Shown: positions 1 through 7,003, numbered from the stretch's first letter. The stretch is 19,134 nt of DNA from Gammaproteobacteria bacterium (GCA_020027415.1 JAHRAW010000097.1:1-19134); one strand, 5' to 3'. Program-made: numbers and translations. The notes: a model not told the origin generated them from the letters alone.

Positions 1-37
1 TAAAAAGAAGAAAAAAACAGCGGGGGCAAGCATCCCG
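1..37 (-). terminator. Possible rho-independent terminator downstream of the aor/moa operon
   Basis: Read on the minus strand, a short GC stem (CGGG at 37-34 with CCCG at 24-21) is followed by a strong T-rich tract (positions 17-1). This is the expected place for a terminator of the minus-strand operon ending with moaA. The stem is only about 4-5 bp with a 9-nt loop, so the call rests mainly on the T tract and position. Confidence 0.35.
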
Positions 38-58
38 TTCTCTTTGTGAGTGAAGCAT

Positions 59-105
59 GATCTCAAACGAGATCGTTGCGCTAAGAGATTAGCAACTGAG
101 GTTGC
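59..105. other. Cluster of small hairpins with mutually exclusive pairing
   Basis: GATCTC (59-64) and GAGATC (69-74) form a perfect 6-bp stem with a 4-nt loop. GCTAA (80-84) and TTAGC (89-93) form a 5-bp stem around a GAGA tetraloop, extended by GTT (75-77) with AAC (94-96). GCAAC (92-96) can alternatively pair with GTTGC (101-105), which excludes the previous hairpin. I see no tRNA or known riboswitch consensus. The strand is undetermined and the role unknown; it lies in the gap between moaA and whatever lies left of the window. Confidence 0.4.
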
Positions 106-107
106 AC

Positions 108-148
108 ACCGCCTGCAGATGCGTATGCATTTGCCGGCGGTTTTCTTT
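108..148 (+). terminator. Possible terminator-like hairpin, plus strand
   Basis: ACCGCC (108-113) pairs with GGCGGT (136-141), with a small TGCA/TGCA stem in the loop, and is followed by TTTTCTTT on the plus strand. It could end a plus-strand transcript entering from the left of the window. Alternatively it is a by-product of the short repeats here. The long loop lowers confidence. Confidence 0.25.
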
Positions 149-160
149 GCCGGTGGTTTT
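129..160. repeat. 16-bp imperfect tandem repeat
   Basis: Positions 129-144 and 145-160 are two adjacent copies of the same 16-bp unit, identical at 14 of 16 positions (core TTTGCCGG-GGTTTT). Just beyond, CCGCCTAT occurs at 166-173 and again at 181-188. There is no coding gene here. Positions 1-262 as a whole hold only this repeat, the hairpins and the candidate terminators. Confidence 0.6.
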
Positions 161-262
161 GTGTGCCGCCTATTGCTGTACCGCCTATCGCGCGGCGCGC
201 CTAAAATTGGTCAAGCATGCGTACGCAAACCGCTACAACCGCGCGCAGTTAACACGTTTAAC

Positions 263-1330
263 TCAGCCGCCGATATAGGACATTTCCACTTTCCGCGAAT
301 TGGTTTCGCCGGTTGGCTGCGGACGCAACAATCTTTCCGCCGAATACTGGTCTTGTCGGTTCCGCCACAGCGCGCCGATTTGCGTGGCGAGTTCCGCTTC
401 GCTGCGGTTCAATTTCAAAAACTTCCGCAAATCAAAACCGGCGCGCGCAAACAAACAGGTGTATAACTCGCCCACCGCGGACAACCGCGCGCGCACGCAA
501 CCGCCGCAGAATGGCTGGCTAATTGAGGCGATCACCCCGATTTCACCCTTGCCATCCACATGCCGCCAGCGTTTTGCCACTTCCCCGTGATAGTTCGCGT
601 GCAATGGTTGCAACGGGTATTGCGCATGAATTCGGTCGATGATTTGCTGGGCGGTGAACACTTGCCGCAACGACCATTGATTGTGATTGCCGACATCCAT
701 GAACTCAATGAAACGTAACACCGCCGCGCGACCGCGAAAATAACGCACCATCGGAATAATCTCGCTGACATTCACGCCCTTTTGCACCACCATATTAATC
801 TTGACCGAATCAAAACCAGCCGCCATGGCATGCTCAATTCCTTGCAGAATATCCGCCAACGGCGATTGTATCTGGTTGATATTCCGATAGATTTTCTCAT
901 CTAACGCATCCAGACTAATATTCACCCGGCGGAGCCCGGCTTGCTTCAAGGATTCGGCGCGCGCGGCGGTCAACAGCGAGGCGTTGGTGGTGAGCGCCAA
1001 ATCGTCCAGTTTTTCCAGTCGCGCCAGCCGCCGCACCAACTCTTCCAGGTCGGGGCGCAACAGCGGTTCACCGCCGCTTAACCGAACTTTCCGCACGCCC
1101 AAGCGGATAAAGGCACGCACTAACTTTTCAATTTCCGCATAACTCAACAACTGGTTTTTCGACAGAAATCGGTAGCCGCGTCCAAACACATCTTTGGGCA
1201 TGCAATAGCCGCAACGAAAATTGCACCGGTCGGTCACCGACACGCGCAAATCGCGCAAGGTTCTACCGCGCCGGTCAGAAATCGGCCGGCTCGGTGGCGC
1301 GGTGAGCGGCGCGGACTCAGCGGGGTTCAT
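263..1330 (-). CDS. moaA: GTP 3',8-cyclase MoaA (radical SAM)
   Basis: MoaA catalyses the first step of molybdenum/tungsten pyranopterin cofactor synthesis, the radical-SAM rearrangement of GTP; MoaC then completes cyclic pyranopterin monophosphate. Numbered from the ATG at 1330, the protein has 355 aa. The radical-SAM cluster motif CNFRCGYC places Cys36, Cys40 and Cys43, and SGGEP (85-89) is the SAM-binding glycine motif. The second cluster is C275-x2-C278-x13-C292, and the protein ends in Gly354-Gly355, the family's functional C-terminus. A GTG at 1381 in the same frame would add 17 residues; neither start has a clear ribosome-binding site, and the ATG brings the length nearer to other MoaA proteins. 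It is the last gene of the aldehyde oxidoreductase operon, so it probably serves that enzyme's cofactor. The family is certain; the dedication to this operon is inferred. Confidence 0.95.
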   Translation of the reverse strand: MNPAESAPLTAPPSRPISDRRGRTLRDLRVSVTDRCNFRCGYCMPKDVFGRGYRFLSKNQLLSYAEIEKLVRAFIRLGVRKVRLSGGEPLLRPDLEELVRRLARLEKLDDLALTTNASLLTAARAESLKQAGLRRVNISLDALDEKIYRNINQIQSPLADILQGIEHAMAAGFDSVKINMVVQKGVNVSEIIPMVRYFRGRAAVLRFIEFMDVGNHNQWSLRQVFTAQQIIDRIHAQYPLQPLHANYHGEVAKRWRHVDGKGEIGVIASISQPFCGGCVRARLSAVGELYTCLFARAGFDLRKFLKLNRSEAELATQIGALWRNRQDQYSAERLLRPQPTGETNSRKVEMSYIGG

Positions 1331-1423
1331 GGTTTCGTTGCGCGGGGGTTCATAATTAGTCGTAGTCAAGCATGCGCCCACCCACTACTACGCGCGCGCA
1401 GACTGAGACTGCAAGCGGCGGCG

Positions 1424-1672
1424 TCACCCGCCCTGGATGGATGGCCATACGGACATCACATCGCCGTCCTGCAATGCGCGATCGCGTTTTTCCAGCGGCA
1501 GGAATTCACCGTTTACGGTGACTACTTGGGCTTCCGCGCGCGGCAGACGATACTGATCAATGAGCATATGCGGCGTCGCCGAGTCCGGCGCCGAAATCTC
1601 TATGGTGTTGCCATCGGCGGCGGGCGGCAAGTATTCCATTAGCCCGGAAAACAATTTGAGGGTGATTTTCAT
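1424..1672 (-). CDS. moaD: MoaD/ThiS-like sulfur carrier protein, second copy
   Basis: This 82-aa beta-grasp protein ends in Ile-Gln-Gly-Gly. In MoaD-type proteins the terminal glycine is adenylated and converted to a thiocarboxylate that donates sulfur to the pterin dithiolene. Visible features are the N-terminal strand MKITLKLF, the VNG turn, the DGDV segment near the end and the Gly-Gly tail. The start at 1672 is chosen because its ATG overlaps the stop of the preceding gene (ATGA), with AAGGG about 6 nt upstream, and because it aligns exactly with the other MoaD-like protein of the operon (82 aa). I count 34 of 82 identical residues between the two. It sits 93 nt upstream of the moaA ATG. 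It could serve ordinary molybdopterin synthase or a specialised tungsten-cofactor route; the sequence does not decide. Confidence 0.88.
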   Translation of the reverse strand: MKITLKLFSGLMEYLPPAADGNTIEISAPDSATPHMLIDQYRLPRAEAQVVTVNGEFLPLEKRDRALQDGDVMSVWPSIQGG

Positions 1673-1950
1673 CCGCCGCCCTTGTGCAGATGGCTTTTGT
1701 AACGGCGCATGAAATCTTCGCGCCGGGCTTGGCTGAAACCAAAAAATTGCAACGTCACGGCGGTGACTGGCAAGGTGATGGCGGCAAGCGTGCGGGTGGT
1801 TTGCGGCTTGAGCGTCAGCACAATTCGCTGCCCGGCGTTGCGCGGCTGGGTGGGGCACAGCCAATATACCAACGCCGATTGCTTTTCCACGCGAAAAGGT
1901 TTCACCGCCGCCGGCAAACTGCGCAATAACTCCTCGTGGGTGAAGCCCAT
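1669..1950 (-). CDS. Small protein of unknown function between two MoaD-like genes
   Basis: I do not recognise a named family. From the ATG at 1950 it has 93 aa: an N-terminal helix-like stretch (FTHEELLRSLPAAV), a central part rich in beta-branched residues, then FFGFSQARREDFMRRYKSH and a Gly-Gly-Gly end. No cysteine motif, signal peptide or membrane segment is seen. It is not MoaE-like in length or motifs. The ATG at 1950 has GAGG 5 nt upstream. A GTG at 2040 in the same frame overlaps the stop of the preceding moaD-like gene (GTGA) and would give 123 aa, but its extra 30 residues look low in conservation value. Its stop overlaps the next moaD-like start by 4 nt. Position and coupling suggest a role in pterin cofactor assembly or delivery to the aldehyde oxidoreductase; that is inference only. 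Confidence 0.75.
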   Translation of the reverse strand: MGFTHEELLRSLPAAVKPFRVEKQSALVYWLCPTQPRNAGQRIVLTLKPQTTRTLAAITLPVTAVTLQFFGFSQARREDFMRRYKSHLHKGGG

Positions 1951-1968
1951 TTCAGCCTCGTGGGTGAA
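1932..1968. repeat. 13-bp direct repeat straddling a start codon
   Basis: The 13-mer CCTCGTGGGTGAA occurs exactly at 1932-1944 and 1956-1968, 24 bp apart. Read on the minus strand it brackets the candidate ATG at 1950 and encodes the repeated peptide FTHEA / FTHEE. The upstream copy supplies the GAGG that serves as ribosome-binding site. Confidence 0.6.
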
Positions 1969-2036
1969 CTCAGCCGCGCGGCCAGTCTCCGGAGAATCAT
2001 GCGAAGCGAATGAGCCGGGCGCATGCACGCCGCCAC

Positions 2037-2285
2037 TCACCCGCCCGCCACCGGCGGCCAGACCGCCAAGACATCGCCGTCGCGCAGTGGTTTATTGCGC
2101 TCCTTGGCGGCCAGATAAACGCCGTTTACTAACACCAAATGGACTTGCGAGCGAGGCACCGAGAAGCGATCAATCAACTGGTTGGGGGTGACCGCCGCCT
2201 CTACCTCCAAGGTGATCGCGTGTTTCCCCGCCGCCGATGGCAGGTGTTGCATCAGGGTGGCGAATAATTTGAAAGTGACTTGCAC
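2037..2285 (-). CDS. moaD: MoaD/ThiS-like sulfur carrier protein, first copy
   Basis: This is an 82-aa MoaD-type protein ending in Val-Ala-Gly-Gly, with the VNG turn and the DGDVLAVWPP segment before the tail. The start is assigned to GTG at 2285: the first residues (QVTFKLF) then align directly with KITLKLF of the second copy, and both proteins become exactly 82 aa. An in-frame TTG at 2297, immediately after the preceding stop codon, would add four residues and is less likely. The gene follows the FAD-subunit gene after 12 nt. Its stop overlaps a GTG that could start the unknown gene. Expected role: thiocarboxylated sulfur donor for the dithiolene of the tungsto- or molybdopterin needed by the aldehyde oxidoreductase upstream. 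Why two copies are kept is not explained. Confidence 0.87.
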   Translation of the reverse strand: MQVTFKLFATLMQHLPSAAGKHAITLEVEAAVTPNQLIDRFSVPRSQVHLVLVNGVYLAAKERNKPLRDGDVLAVWPPVAGG

Positions 2286-2297
2286 CGCGCCGCACAA

Positions 2298-3542
2298 TTA
2301 ACCTTGAGTCGCCGCCAGATAGGCTTCCATCAATTGCAACGGGTTCTCCATCAGGCGCGCTTTCCATTTGCCTAATTTGAAGCGCCCTTGTATCAGCCCT
2401 CGCAGAATGCCGATATGCTGCGTCATTCCCAATGTATTGGCGCCGACCAGCCGCTCGCCGTCAAACCGCAGGCAGATGTAGCGAAACCTGCTTTCATCCA
2501 ACAACTCGCTGCTGTCGCCGCCGGCGACGCCCTGCCATAACCCGTACGACGCCGAAATCAAACCGATGGTGTCCAATACATTCATCAGCACCGCGCCTTG
2601 ATGCTTGACCGAGCGATGCCGATGCATGTTGTGCGCGGCGATGCGGGCATGTTCCACCGCGGTCGGCTGAATCGCTTGCACGCTGTATTCGCCGCTGGAA
2701 AAATCCTTACCGCAGGCGACATCGCCGGCGGCGTATAGGTCGGGCGCCGAGGACGCCATGTATTCATCCACCCGCACCGCGCCGTGTTCCAGCGTAACGC
2801 CGCTATCTTGCAGGAAATCGGCATTGGCGCGCACCCCAGTGGCGCTGATTACTAAATCGGCTGCCACCGCCGCGCCCTTTTTAAGTTGCACTTGATAGCG
2901 TTTGCCGCGCGCTTCAATGGCTGCCACCACCGCGTTGGTCATCACCGTGACGCCCTTTTGCGCGCACCATTTCTGCAACAATCGCCCGCAGGTTGGGTCC
3001 AACATGCGCGGCACCATGCGGTCGCCCATTTCCAATACGCTCAGTTTGGCGCCCGCCGAAACCAGCGCCTCTAAAATGATGCAGCCGATAAAGCCGGCGC
3101 CGATTAACACCACTTTGGCACCCGGTTGGATGGCGGCGGTGATTTTGCGCGCGTCTTCTAAGGTCCAGCAACAGGTGACGCCGGGCTGGTCAAGACCGGG
3201 GATTGGCGGCGTGATGGGCGTGGAACCGGTCGCCACTAATAACTTGTCATACGAACGCGCCGCGCCGCTCGCCAAGCGCACTTGCTTAGCTGCCACATCC
3301 ACCGCTTGCGCGCGCTCCACTAATGTTTCAATGCGCCGAGCGGCGAAATAATCTTGCTGTTTGCGCAAGTAAGTGCCGCGCTCATCAATTTGATTGCGCA
3401 ACAGATAAGGAATCGCCATGCGCGAATACGGCGGCTCCGGCTCATCGCCAAGCATCGTGATACTGGCTGACGGCTCCAGTTTGCGCAACGTCTCAGCGGC
3501 GACCACGCCGGCTGGACCCGCACCTAAGATGAGATGATTCAT
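2298..3542 (-). CDS. aorC: FAD/NADH oxidoreductase subunit of aldehyde oxidoreductase (AorC-like)
   Basis: This 414-aa protein belongs to the pyridine nucleotide-disulfide oxidoreductase class (NADH:rubredoxin reductase-like). GAGPAG (7-12) is the FAD dinucleotide site, ATG at 105-107 follows the first domain, GAGFIG (148-153) is the NADH site, and DLYAAGD (268-274) binds the FAD ribityl chain. Glu171 at the end of the second Rossmann strand favours NADH over NADPH. The size, about 45 kDa, matches AorC of Aromatoleum aromaticum, where it passes electrons from the iron-sulfur subunit to NAD+. AAGGG lies about 9 nt upstream of the ATG. It follows the large subunit gene after 38 nt. Assignment to the complex rests on operon order; the oxidoreductase family itself is certain. 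Confidence 0.9.
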   Translation of the reverse strand: MNHLILGAGPAGVVAAETLRKLEPSASITMLGDEPEPPYSRMAIPYLLRNQIDERGTYLRKQQDYFAARRIETLVERAQAVDVAAKQVRLASGAARSYDKLLVATGSTPITPPIPGLDQPGVTCCWTLEDARKITAAIQPGAKVVLIGAGFIGCIILEALVSAGAKLSVLEMGDRMVPRMLDPTCGRLLQKWCAQKGVTVMTNAVVAAIEARGKRYQVQLKKGAAVAADLVISATGVRANADFLQDSGVTLEHGAVRVDEYMASSAPDLYAAGDVACGKDFSSGEYSVQAIQPTAVEHARIAAHNMHRHRSVKHQGAVLMNVLDTIGLISASYGLWQGVAGGDSSELLDESRFRYICLRFDGERLVGANTLGMTQHIGILRGLIQGRFKLGKWKARLMENPLQLMEAYLAATQG

Positions 3543-3580
3543 CGCGCTACACCCTTATCCGTGTATCACGCATCCGCGCA

Positions 3581-5437
3581 TCACGCCGGCAACGCAAACT
3601 GCTTGCGCACTTTATCGGTCACCTGACCATCTTTGCTCCAGCCGCGCAATTGGTAGTATTCCGGCAGCATGACATCCAGACCGCTGACCTTGCCTTTGGC
3701 GGGGCCGCTGTTCGCGGCTTCCTTCAACAGCCGCGGCGGCAGGTTGTCGTCGGCGCCGGTGAAGCCGGCTTTCATGTTGTAATCTCGCTCCAAATTCCAG
3801 ATGCGCTCGCCGGCTTCCAGCAGCCGTTCCACGCTCCAGTCGCCGTCGCAGGCGGCGTCCACTTGCGGGGCGATGTTGTCTAACGTCCACGCAAAGGTGG
3901 TGAACACGCAAATGCCTAACGAATCCACCGTGGCGGTGGCGTCTTGGAAGGCTTTCACCAGCCCGGCTTTGCCGTCGGTCGCCAGCGGGTCGGTTTTCTC
4001 CGGAATGCCCAACACTTCGGAAGCCACCGTGTAACTGCGCAAGTGGCAAGCGCCCCGATTTGAGGTCGCATAAGTCAAGCCCATGCCTTGGATACCGCGC
4101 GGGTCATAGGCGGGGAATTCCTGCCCTTTGACCGTCATGGAAAGTTCCGGATGCCCATACTTTTCACACAAGCGCTTTGAGCCAAGCCCCAACACTTTGC
4201 CGAAGCCGGCGCCGGCGGCGACTTGGTCGGCGCACCAAGTGAGCGCCTTAGCGGAACCGAATTTCAATTCCATGCCGCCGGTATCTTTGGTGGTGATGAC
4301 GCCCATTTCAAATAACTCCATGGCTGCAGCCACCGTGGCGCCGAAAGAAATTGGGTCCATACCGTCTTCGTTGCAGATGAAATTGGTATAGGTAATCGCA
4401 TCTATATCGTCCACCCCAGTGTCCGCCCCCATCGCCCACGCCGCTTCGTATTCCAGCCCGCCCGAATTGCCCCAGTATTGCGGCTTGTTTTGCACGCTGA
4501 AATGGGTTTTGTCAATCGTGGAAATACGCCCGCAGGCGATGGTGCAGCCAAAGCACGCGGCGTTGGTGGTGAGATTGGGCTTGCCATCGCTGGCGCGCGG
4601 TTCCAACATCGCTTCACCGGAAATCTTGGCAGCGCCGTCAAACTGCACCGCGCGCATGTTGTTAGTCGGCAACGCGCCAATTTCGTTGATGACATTCATC
4701 AGCACCTGCGTGCCTAATTTCGGCAACCCCTGCCCGGTCACCGCATTGTCCGCCAACACCTGCTTCTGCTCGGCGACGCTTCGCATGAAGCGCGCCGCAT
4801 CCTTGATATTGCCGACGCCGCGCGTGCCGCGCACCGCCACCGCTTTGAGGTTTTTTGACGCCATCACCGTGCCCACCCCGGAGCGCCCGGCGGCGCGGTG
4901 TAAATCATTGATAATGGCGGCATACAAACAGCCGCCTTCGGCGGCCCGCCCCACCGCGGCGATGCGCATTTGCGGGTCTTGGTATTTGTCGTGCAACAAG
5001 CGGTCGGTTTCCCATACGCTCTTGCCCCACAAATCATCGGCCGACACCAGTTCGGCTTGCTCATTGACGATATGCAGCATGACCGGAGTCGGGGATTTCC
5101 CTTCAAAGATAATCATATCCCAGCCCGCCGATTTGAGTTCGGCGCCGATGAAACCGCCGGAATTGGAACACGCGACCGCACCGGTCAGCGGGCTTTTGGT
5201 GATCACCGAATAGCGACCGCCGGTGGATACCGCCGTGCCGGTGAGCGGTCCAGTGGCGAAAATCAACTTGTTATCGGCCCCTAACGGCTCGCATTTGGGG
5301 TCGGTTTCGGCCACCAGATAACGGGTGCCGAGACCGCGCTGACCGATATAGTCAGCCGCCCATTCCATGTTCAACGCTTCCTCGCTGAGGCTACCCGCGG
5401 TGAGATTAACGCGTAACAATTTTTTCGTCCAAGCCAT
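3581..5437 (-). CDS. aorB: Tungsten/molybdenum aldehyde:ferredoxin oxidoreductase large subunit (AorB-like)
   Basis: It probably oxidises aldehydes to carboxylic acids at a bis-pyranopterin tungsten (or molybdenum) centre in the cytoplasm, passing electrons through a nearby [4Fe-4S] cluster. The protein is 618 aa, the usual family length. The N-terminal domain carries STGGRYSVITKSPLTGA and SNSGGFIGAELKSAG (about 71-105). The cluster ligands are Cys295, Cys298 and Cys302 (CFGCTIAC) plus Cys510 in LGICVFTT. YATSNRGACHLRSY (456-469) is typical of the pterin-binding C-terminal region. The ATG at 5437 is chosen over an upstream extension because AAGGGGGG lies about 6 nt upstream and the protein then begins with the conserved MAWTKKLLRVNLT. 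It starts 13 nt after the polyferredoxin stop. Metal choice and substrate cannot be read from sequence. Confidence 0.95.
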   Translation of the reverse strand: MAWTKKLLRVNLTAGSLSEEALNMEWAADYIGQRGLGTRYLVAETDPKCEPLGADNKLIFATGPLTGTAVSTGGRYSVITKSPLTGAVACSNSGGFIGAELKSAGWDMIIFEGKSPTPVMLHIVNEQAELVSADDLWGKSVWETDRLLHDKYQDPQMRIAAVGRAAEGGCLYAAIINDLHRAAGRSGVGTVMASKNLKAVAVRGTRGVGNIKDAARFMRSVAEQKQVLADNAVTGQGLPKLGTQVLMNVINEIGALPTNNMRAVQFDGAAKISGEAMLEPRASDGKPNLTTNAACFGCTIACGRISTIDKTHFSVQNKPQYWGNSGGLEYEAAWAMGADTGVDDIDAITYTNFICNEDGMDPISFGATVAAAMELFEMGVITTKDTGGMELKFGSAKALTWCADQVAAGAGFGKVLGLGSKRLCEKYGHPELSMTVKGQEFPAYDPRGIQGMGLTYATSNRGACHLRSYTVASEVLGIPEKTDPLATDGKAGLVKAFQDATATVDSLGICVFTTFAWTLDNIAPQVDAACDGDWSVERLLEAGERIWNLERDYNMKAGFTGADDNLPPRLLKEAANSGPAKGKVSGLDVMLPEYYQLRGWSKDGQVTDKVRKQFALPA

Positions 5438-5450
5438 GATGATACCCCCC

Positions 5451-5927
5451 TTAATTTGCCGCTGTGGCGTTGTCGGTTTTCGCCGCCCAGGCGCGCATTT
5501 TGTCAAAGCCAGTGGCATCGGCATCAACATAAGTGATCGCCTCGGTCGGGCACGCTTTGGCGCATTCCGGGTCGCCCCCGCATAAATCGCATTTAATCAC
5601 CTTGCCGCTGTCCTGATTGTAGTTGACCGTGCCAAACGGACAGGCAATGGTGCACACCTTGCACCCGACGCACACCGCTTCGCTAACTTCCATCGCGCCG
5701 GTTTGTCGGTTCATGGTAATGGCATCTACCGGACACGCCGCCATGCACCACGCTTCGTCGCACTGGGTGCAGGTATACGGCACAAAGCGACCCTCGTGGT
5801 GGAAAGTGAATACCTTGATTCTGGATTTGGCGGGATTAAACACGCCCTCGTTCTCGTAGGAGCACGCCATTTCGCACTGCAGGCAACCGGTGCATTTATC
5901 GGCGTCTATGTACAAAGATCGTTGCAT
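5451..5927 (-). CDS. aorA: Four-cluster polyferredoxin subunit of aldehyde oxidoreductase (AorA-like)
   Basis: This 158-aa protein has sixteen cysteines in four [4Fe-4S] patterns: 12/15/18/22, 53/56/61/65, 86/89/92/96 and 113/116/122/126. It resembles the electron-transfer subunits of DMSO-reductase-type enzymes and the roughly 18-kDa AorA of Aromatoleum. The likely role is to wire the pterin subunit to the FAD/NADH subunit. No Tat or Sec signal is visible, so it should be cytoplasmic. The ATG at 5927 is chosen because GAGGAA lies about 6 nt upstream and the conserved domain begins right after it; an in-frame extension to 6053 has unlikely composition. It is the first gene of the seven-gene operon and is transcribed divergently from rph. 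Confidence 0.93.
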   Translation of the reverse strand: MQRSLYIDADKCTGCLQCEMACSYENEGVFNPAKSRIKVFTFHHEGRFVPYTCTQCDEAWCMAACPVDAITMNRQTGAMEVSEAVCVGCKVCTIACPFGTVNYNQDSGKVIKCDLCGGDPECAKACPTEAITYVDADATGFDKMRAWAAKTDNATAAN

Positions 5928-6201
5928 CGTCTGTTCCTCGCTAATGGTATTTGGAGTATGTGGGATATTTAGGCATTTGCGGCGGTTTTTTGACCTTCGG
6001 CGCGGCGCGCGCAATACGAGCGCAGGCGTTCCGCTATTCACGCTGCCGAGCAATCATAGCACCGAAGATTGGCGTTCTGCAAGCACGCACCTTCGCCTCG
6101 CTTTATTCATAGCATACTGCCGCCCAATTAGCAAGGGGGTTCAGCGTCAAGGTGGGCGCATTTTCCGTTATACTGGCGACTGGTTTCCCCGAGTTTAACT
6201 C
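5928..6201. promoter_or_regulatory. Divergent intergenic region between the aor operon and rph, with candidate promoters
   Basis: This 274-bp region has no supported gene. For rph on the plus strand, TATACT at 6169-6174 is a good -10 box about 27 nt upstream of the ATG, but no good -35 is seen. For the aor operon on the minus strand, TATGAT (6058-6053) with TTGCAG (6082-6077) gives an 18-bp spacer, leaving a leader of roughly 120 nt. TCATAGCA is present at 6054-6061 and again at 6107-6114, about five helical turns apart, a possible regulator site. No Moco or tungsten-cofactor riboswitch could be recognised in the leader by eye. Confidence 0.35.
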
Positions 6202-6933
6202 ATGTCCCGTCCCAGCGGTCGCCGCAATGACGAATTGCGCCCGATTTCCATCCTCCGCCACTATACCAAACACGCCGAAGGCTCGGTGTTGATTGGTTTT
6301 GGCGACACCCGCGTATTGTGCAACGCCAGCATTGAGGAGAAAGTCCCGCCTTTCTTGCGCGCCAAAAAACACGGCTGGGTGACCGCGGAATATAGCATGT
6401 TGCCGCGCGCCACCGGCACCCGTAGCGTCCGCGAGGCAACCCGCGGTCGGCAAACCGGGCGCGGTATGGAAATTCAGCGGCTCATTGGTCGGGCGTTGCG
6501 CGCCGCCATAGATTTGCGCCAGTTGGGCGAACGCACCATCGTGCTGGATTGCGATGTCATCCAAGCCGACGGCGGCACCCGCAGCGCGGCGATTTGCGGC
6601 GCCTATGTGGCGTTGGTAGATGCGGTCAACTGGTTGCTGCACCATGAACTGCTTGCGCAAAATCCGCTGCAGCGGCAACTTGGCGCGGTTTCGGTCGGCG
6701 TGTTCGCCAATCAGGTGATTACCGATTTGGACTATGCCGAGGACAACCGCGCCGCCACCGATATGAATGTGGTCATGGACAACCATGGGCAGTTTCTTGA
6801 AATTCAAGGCAGCGCTGAAGGCAAGCCATTTGAGCGCGACACCTTGAATCAAATGTTGGCGCACGCGCACGCCGGGATTGAGCAGATTTTGCGCGCCCAG
6901 CAAGCCGCCTTGCGCAACCCGCCGGGTGAATAA
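6202..6933 (+). CDS. rph: Ribonuclease PH
   Basis: A phosphate-dependent 3'-5' exoribonuclease that trims tRNA 3' ends; known members form hexameric rings. The 243-aa length is typical. RGRQTGRGMEIQRLIGR (81-97) and the phosphate-binding QADGGTRSA (121-129) are both present, as is DLDYAED (175-181), which carries acidic residues for metal binding. The next gene, rdgB, follows after 70 bp in the same direction, an arrangement common in proteobacteria. No truncation or frameshift is seen. Confidence 0.97.
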   Translation: MSRPSGRRNDELRPISILRHYTKHAEGSVLIGFGDTRVLCNASIEEKVPPFLRAKKHGWVTAEYSMLPRATGTRSVREATRGRQTGRGMEIQRLIGRALRAAIDLRQLGERTIVLDCDVIQADGGTRSAAICGAYVALVDAVNWLLHHELLAQNPLQRQLGAVSVGVFANQVITDLDYAEDNRAATDMNVVMDNHGQFLEIQGSAEGKPFERDTLNQMLAHAHAGIEQILRAQQAALRNPPGE

Positions 6934-7003
6934 AAAAGAATTGGTGGTCCTTCCTTTGCCGCCATGGATGACCGCATGTTGCGACCGCGTAGGGTGAGCG
7001 AAT

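Noticed and set aside
50..466. Plus-strand reading frame at the left edge beginning with GTG
   Set aside because: Half of it runs antisense through the conserved C-terminus of moaA, it crosses the tandem repeat and hairpins, and the product has no recognisable domain.
210..1376. 12-bp direct repeat GTCAAGCATGCG at 210-221 and 1365-1376 flanking moaA
   Set aside because: Several exact 12-bp matches are expected by chance in a window this long, and there are no mobile-element features around it.
1669..2040. Unknown cassette gene as a MoaE (molybdopterin synthase large subunit)
   Set aside because: Tempting because MoaD partners MoaE, but at 93-123 aa it is too short and lacks the MoaE active-site lysine and HR motifs.
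4419..5213. Plus-strand reading frame (264 codons) inside the aldehyde oxidoreductase gene
   Set aside because: Antisense shadow of the AorB-like gene, with no recognisable motif.
5928..6060. Moco/tungsten-cofactor riboswitch in the aor leader
   Set aside because: The position would fit, but I could not find the conserved paired elements by eye; a covariance-model search would decide.
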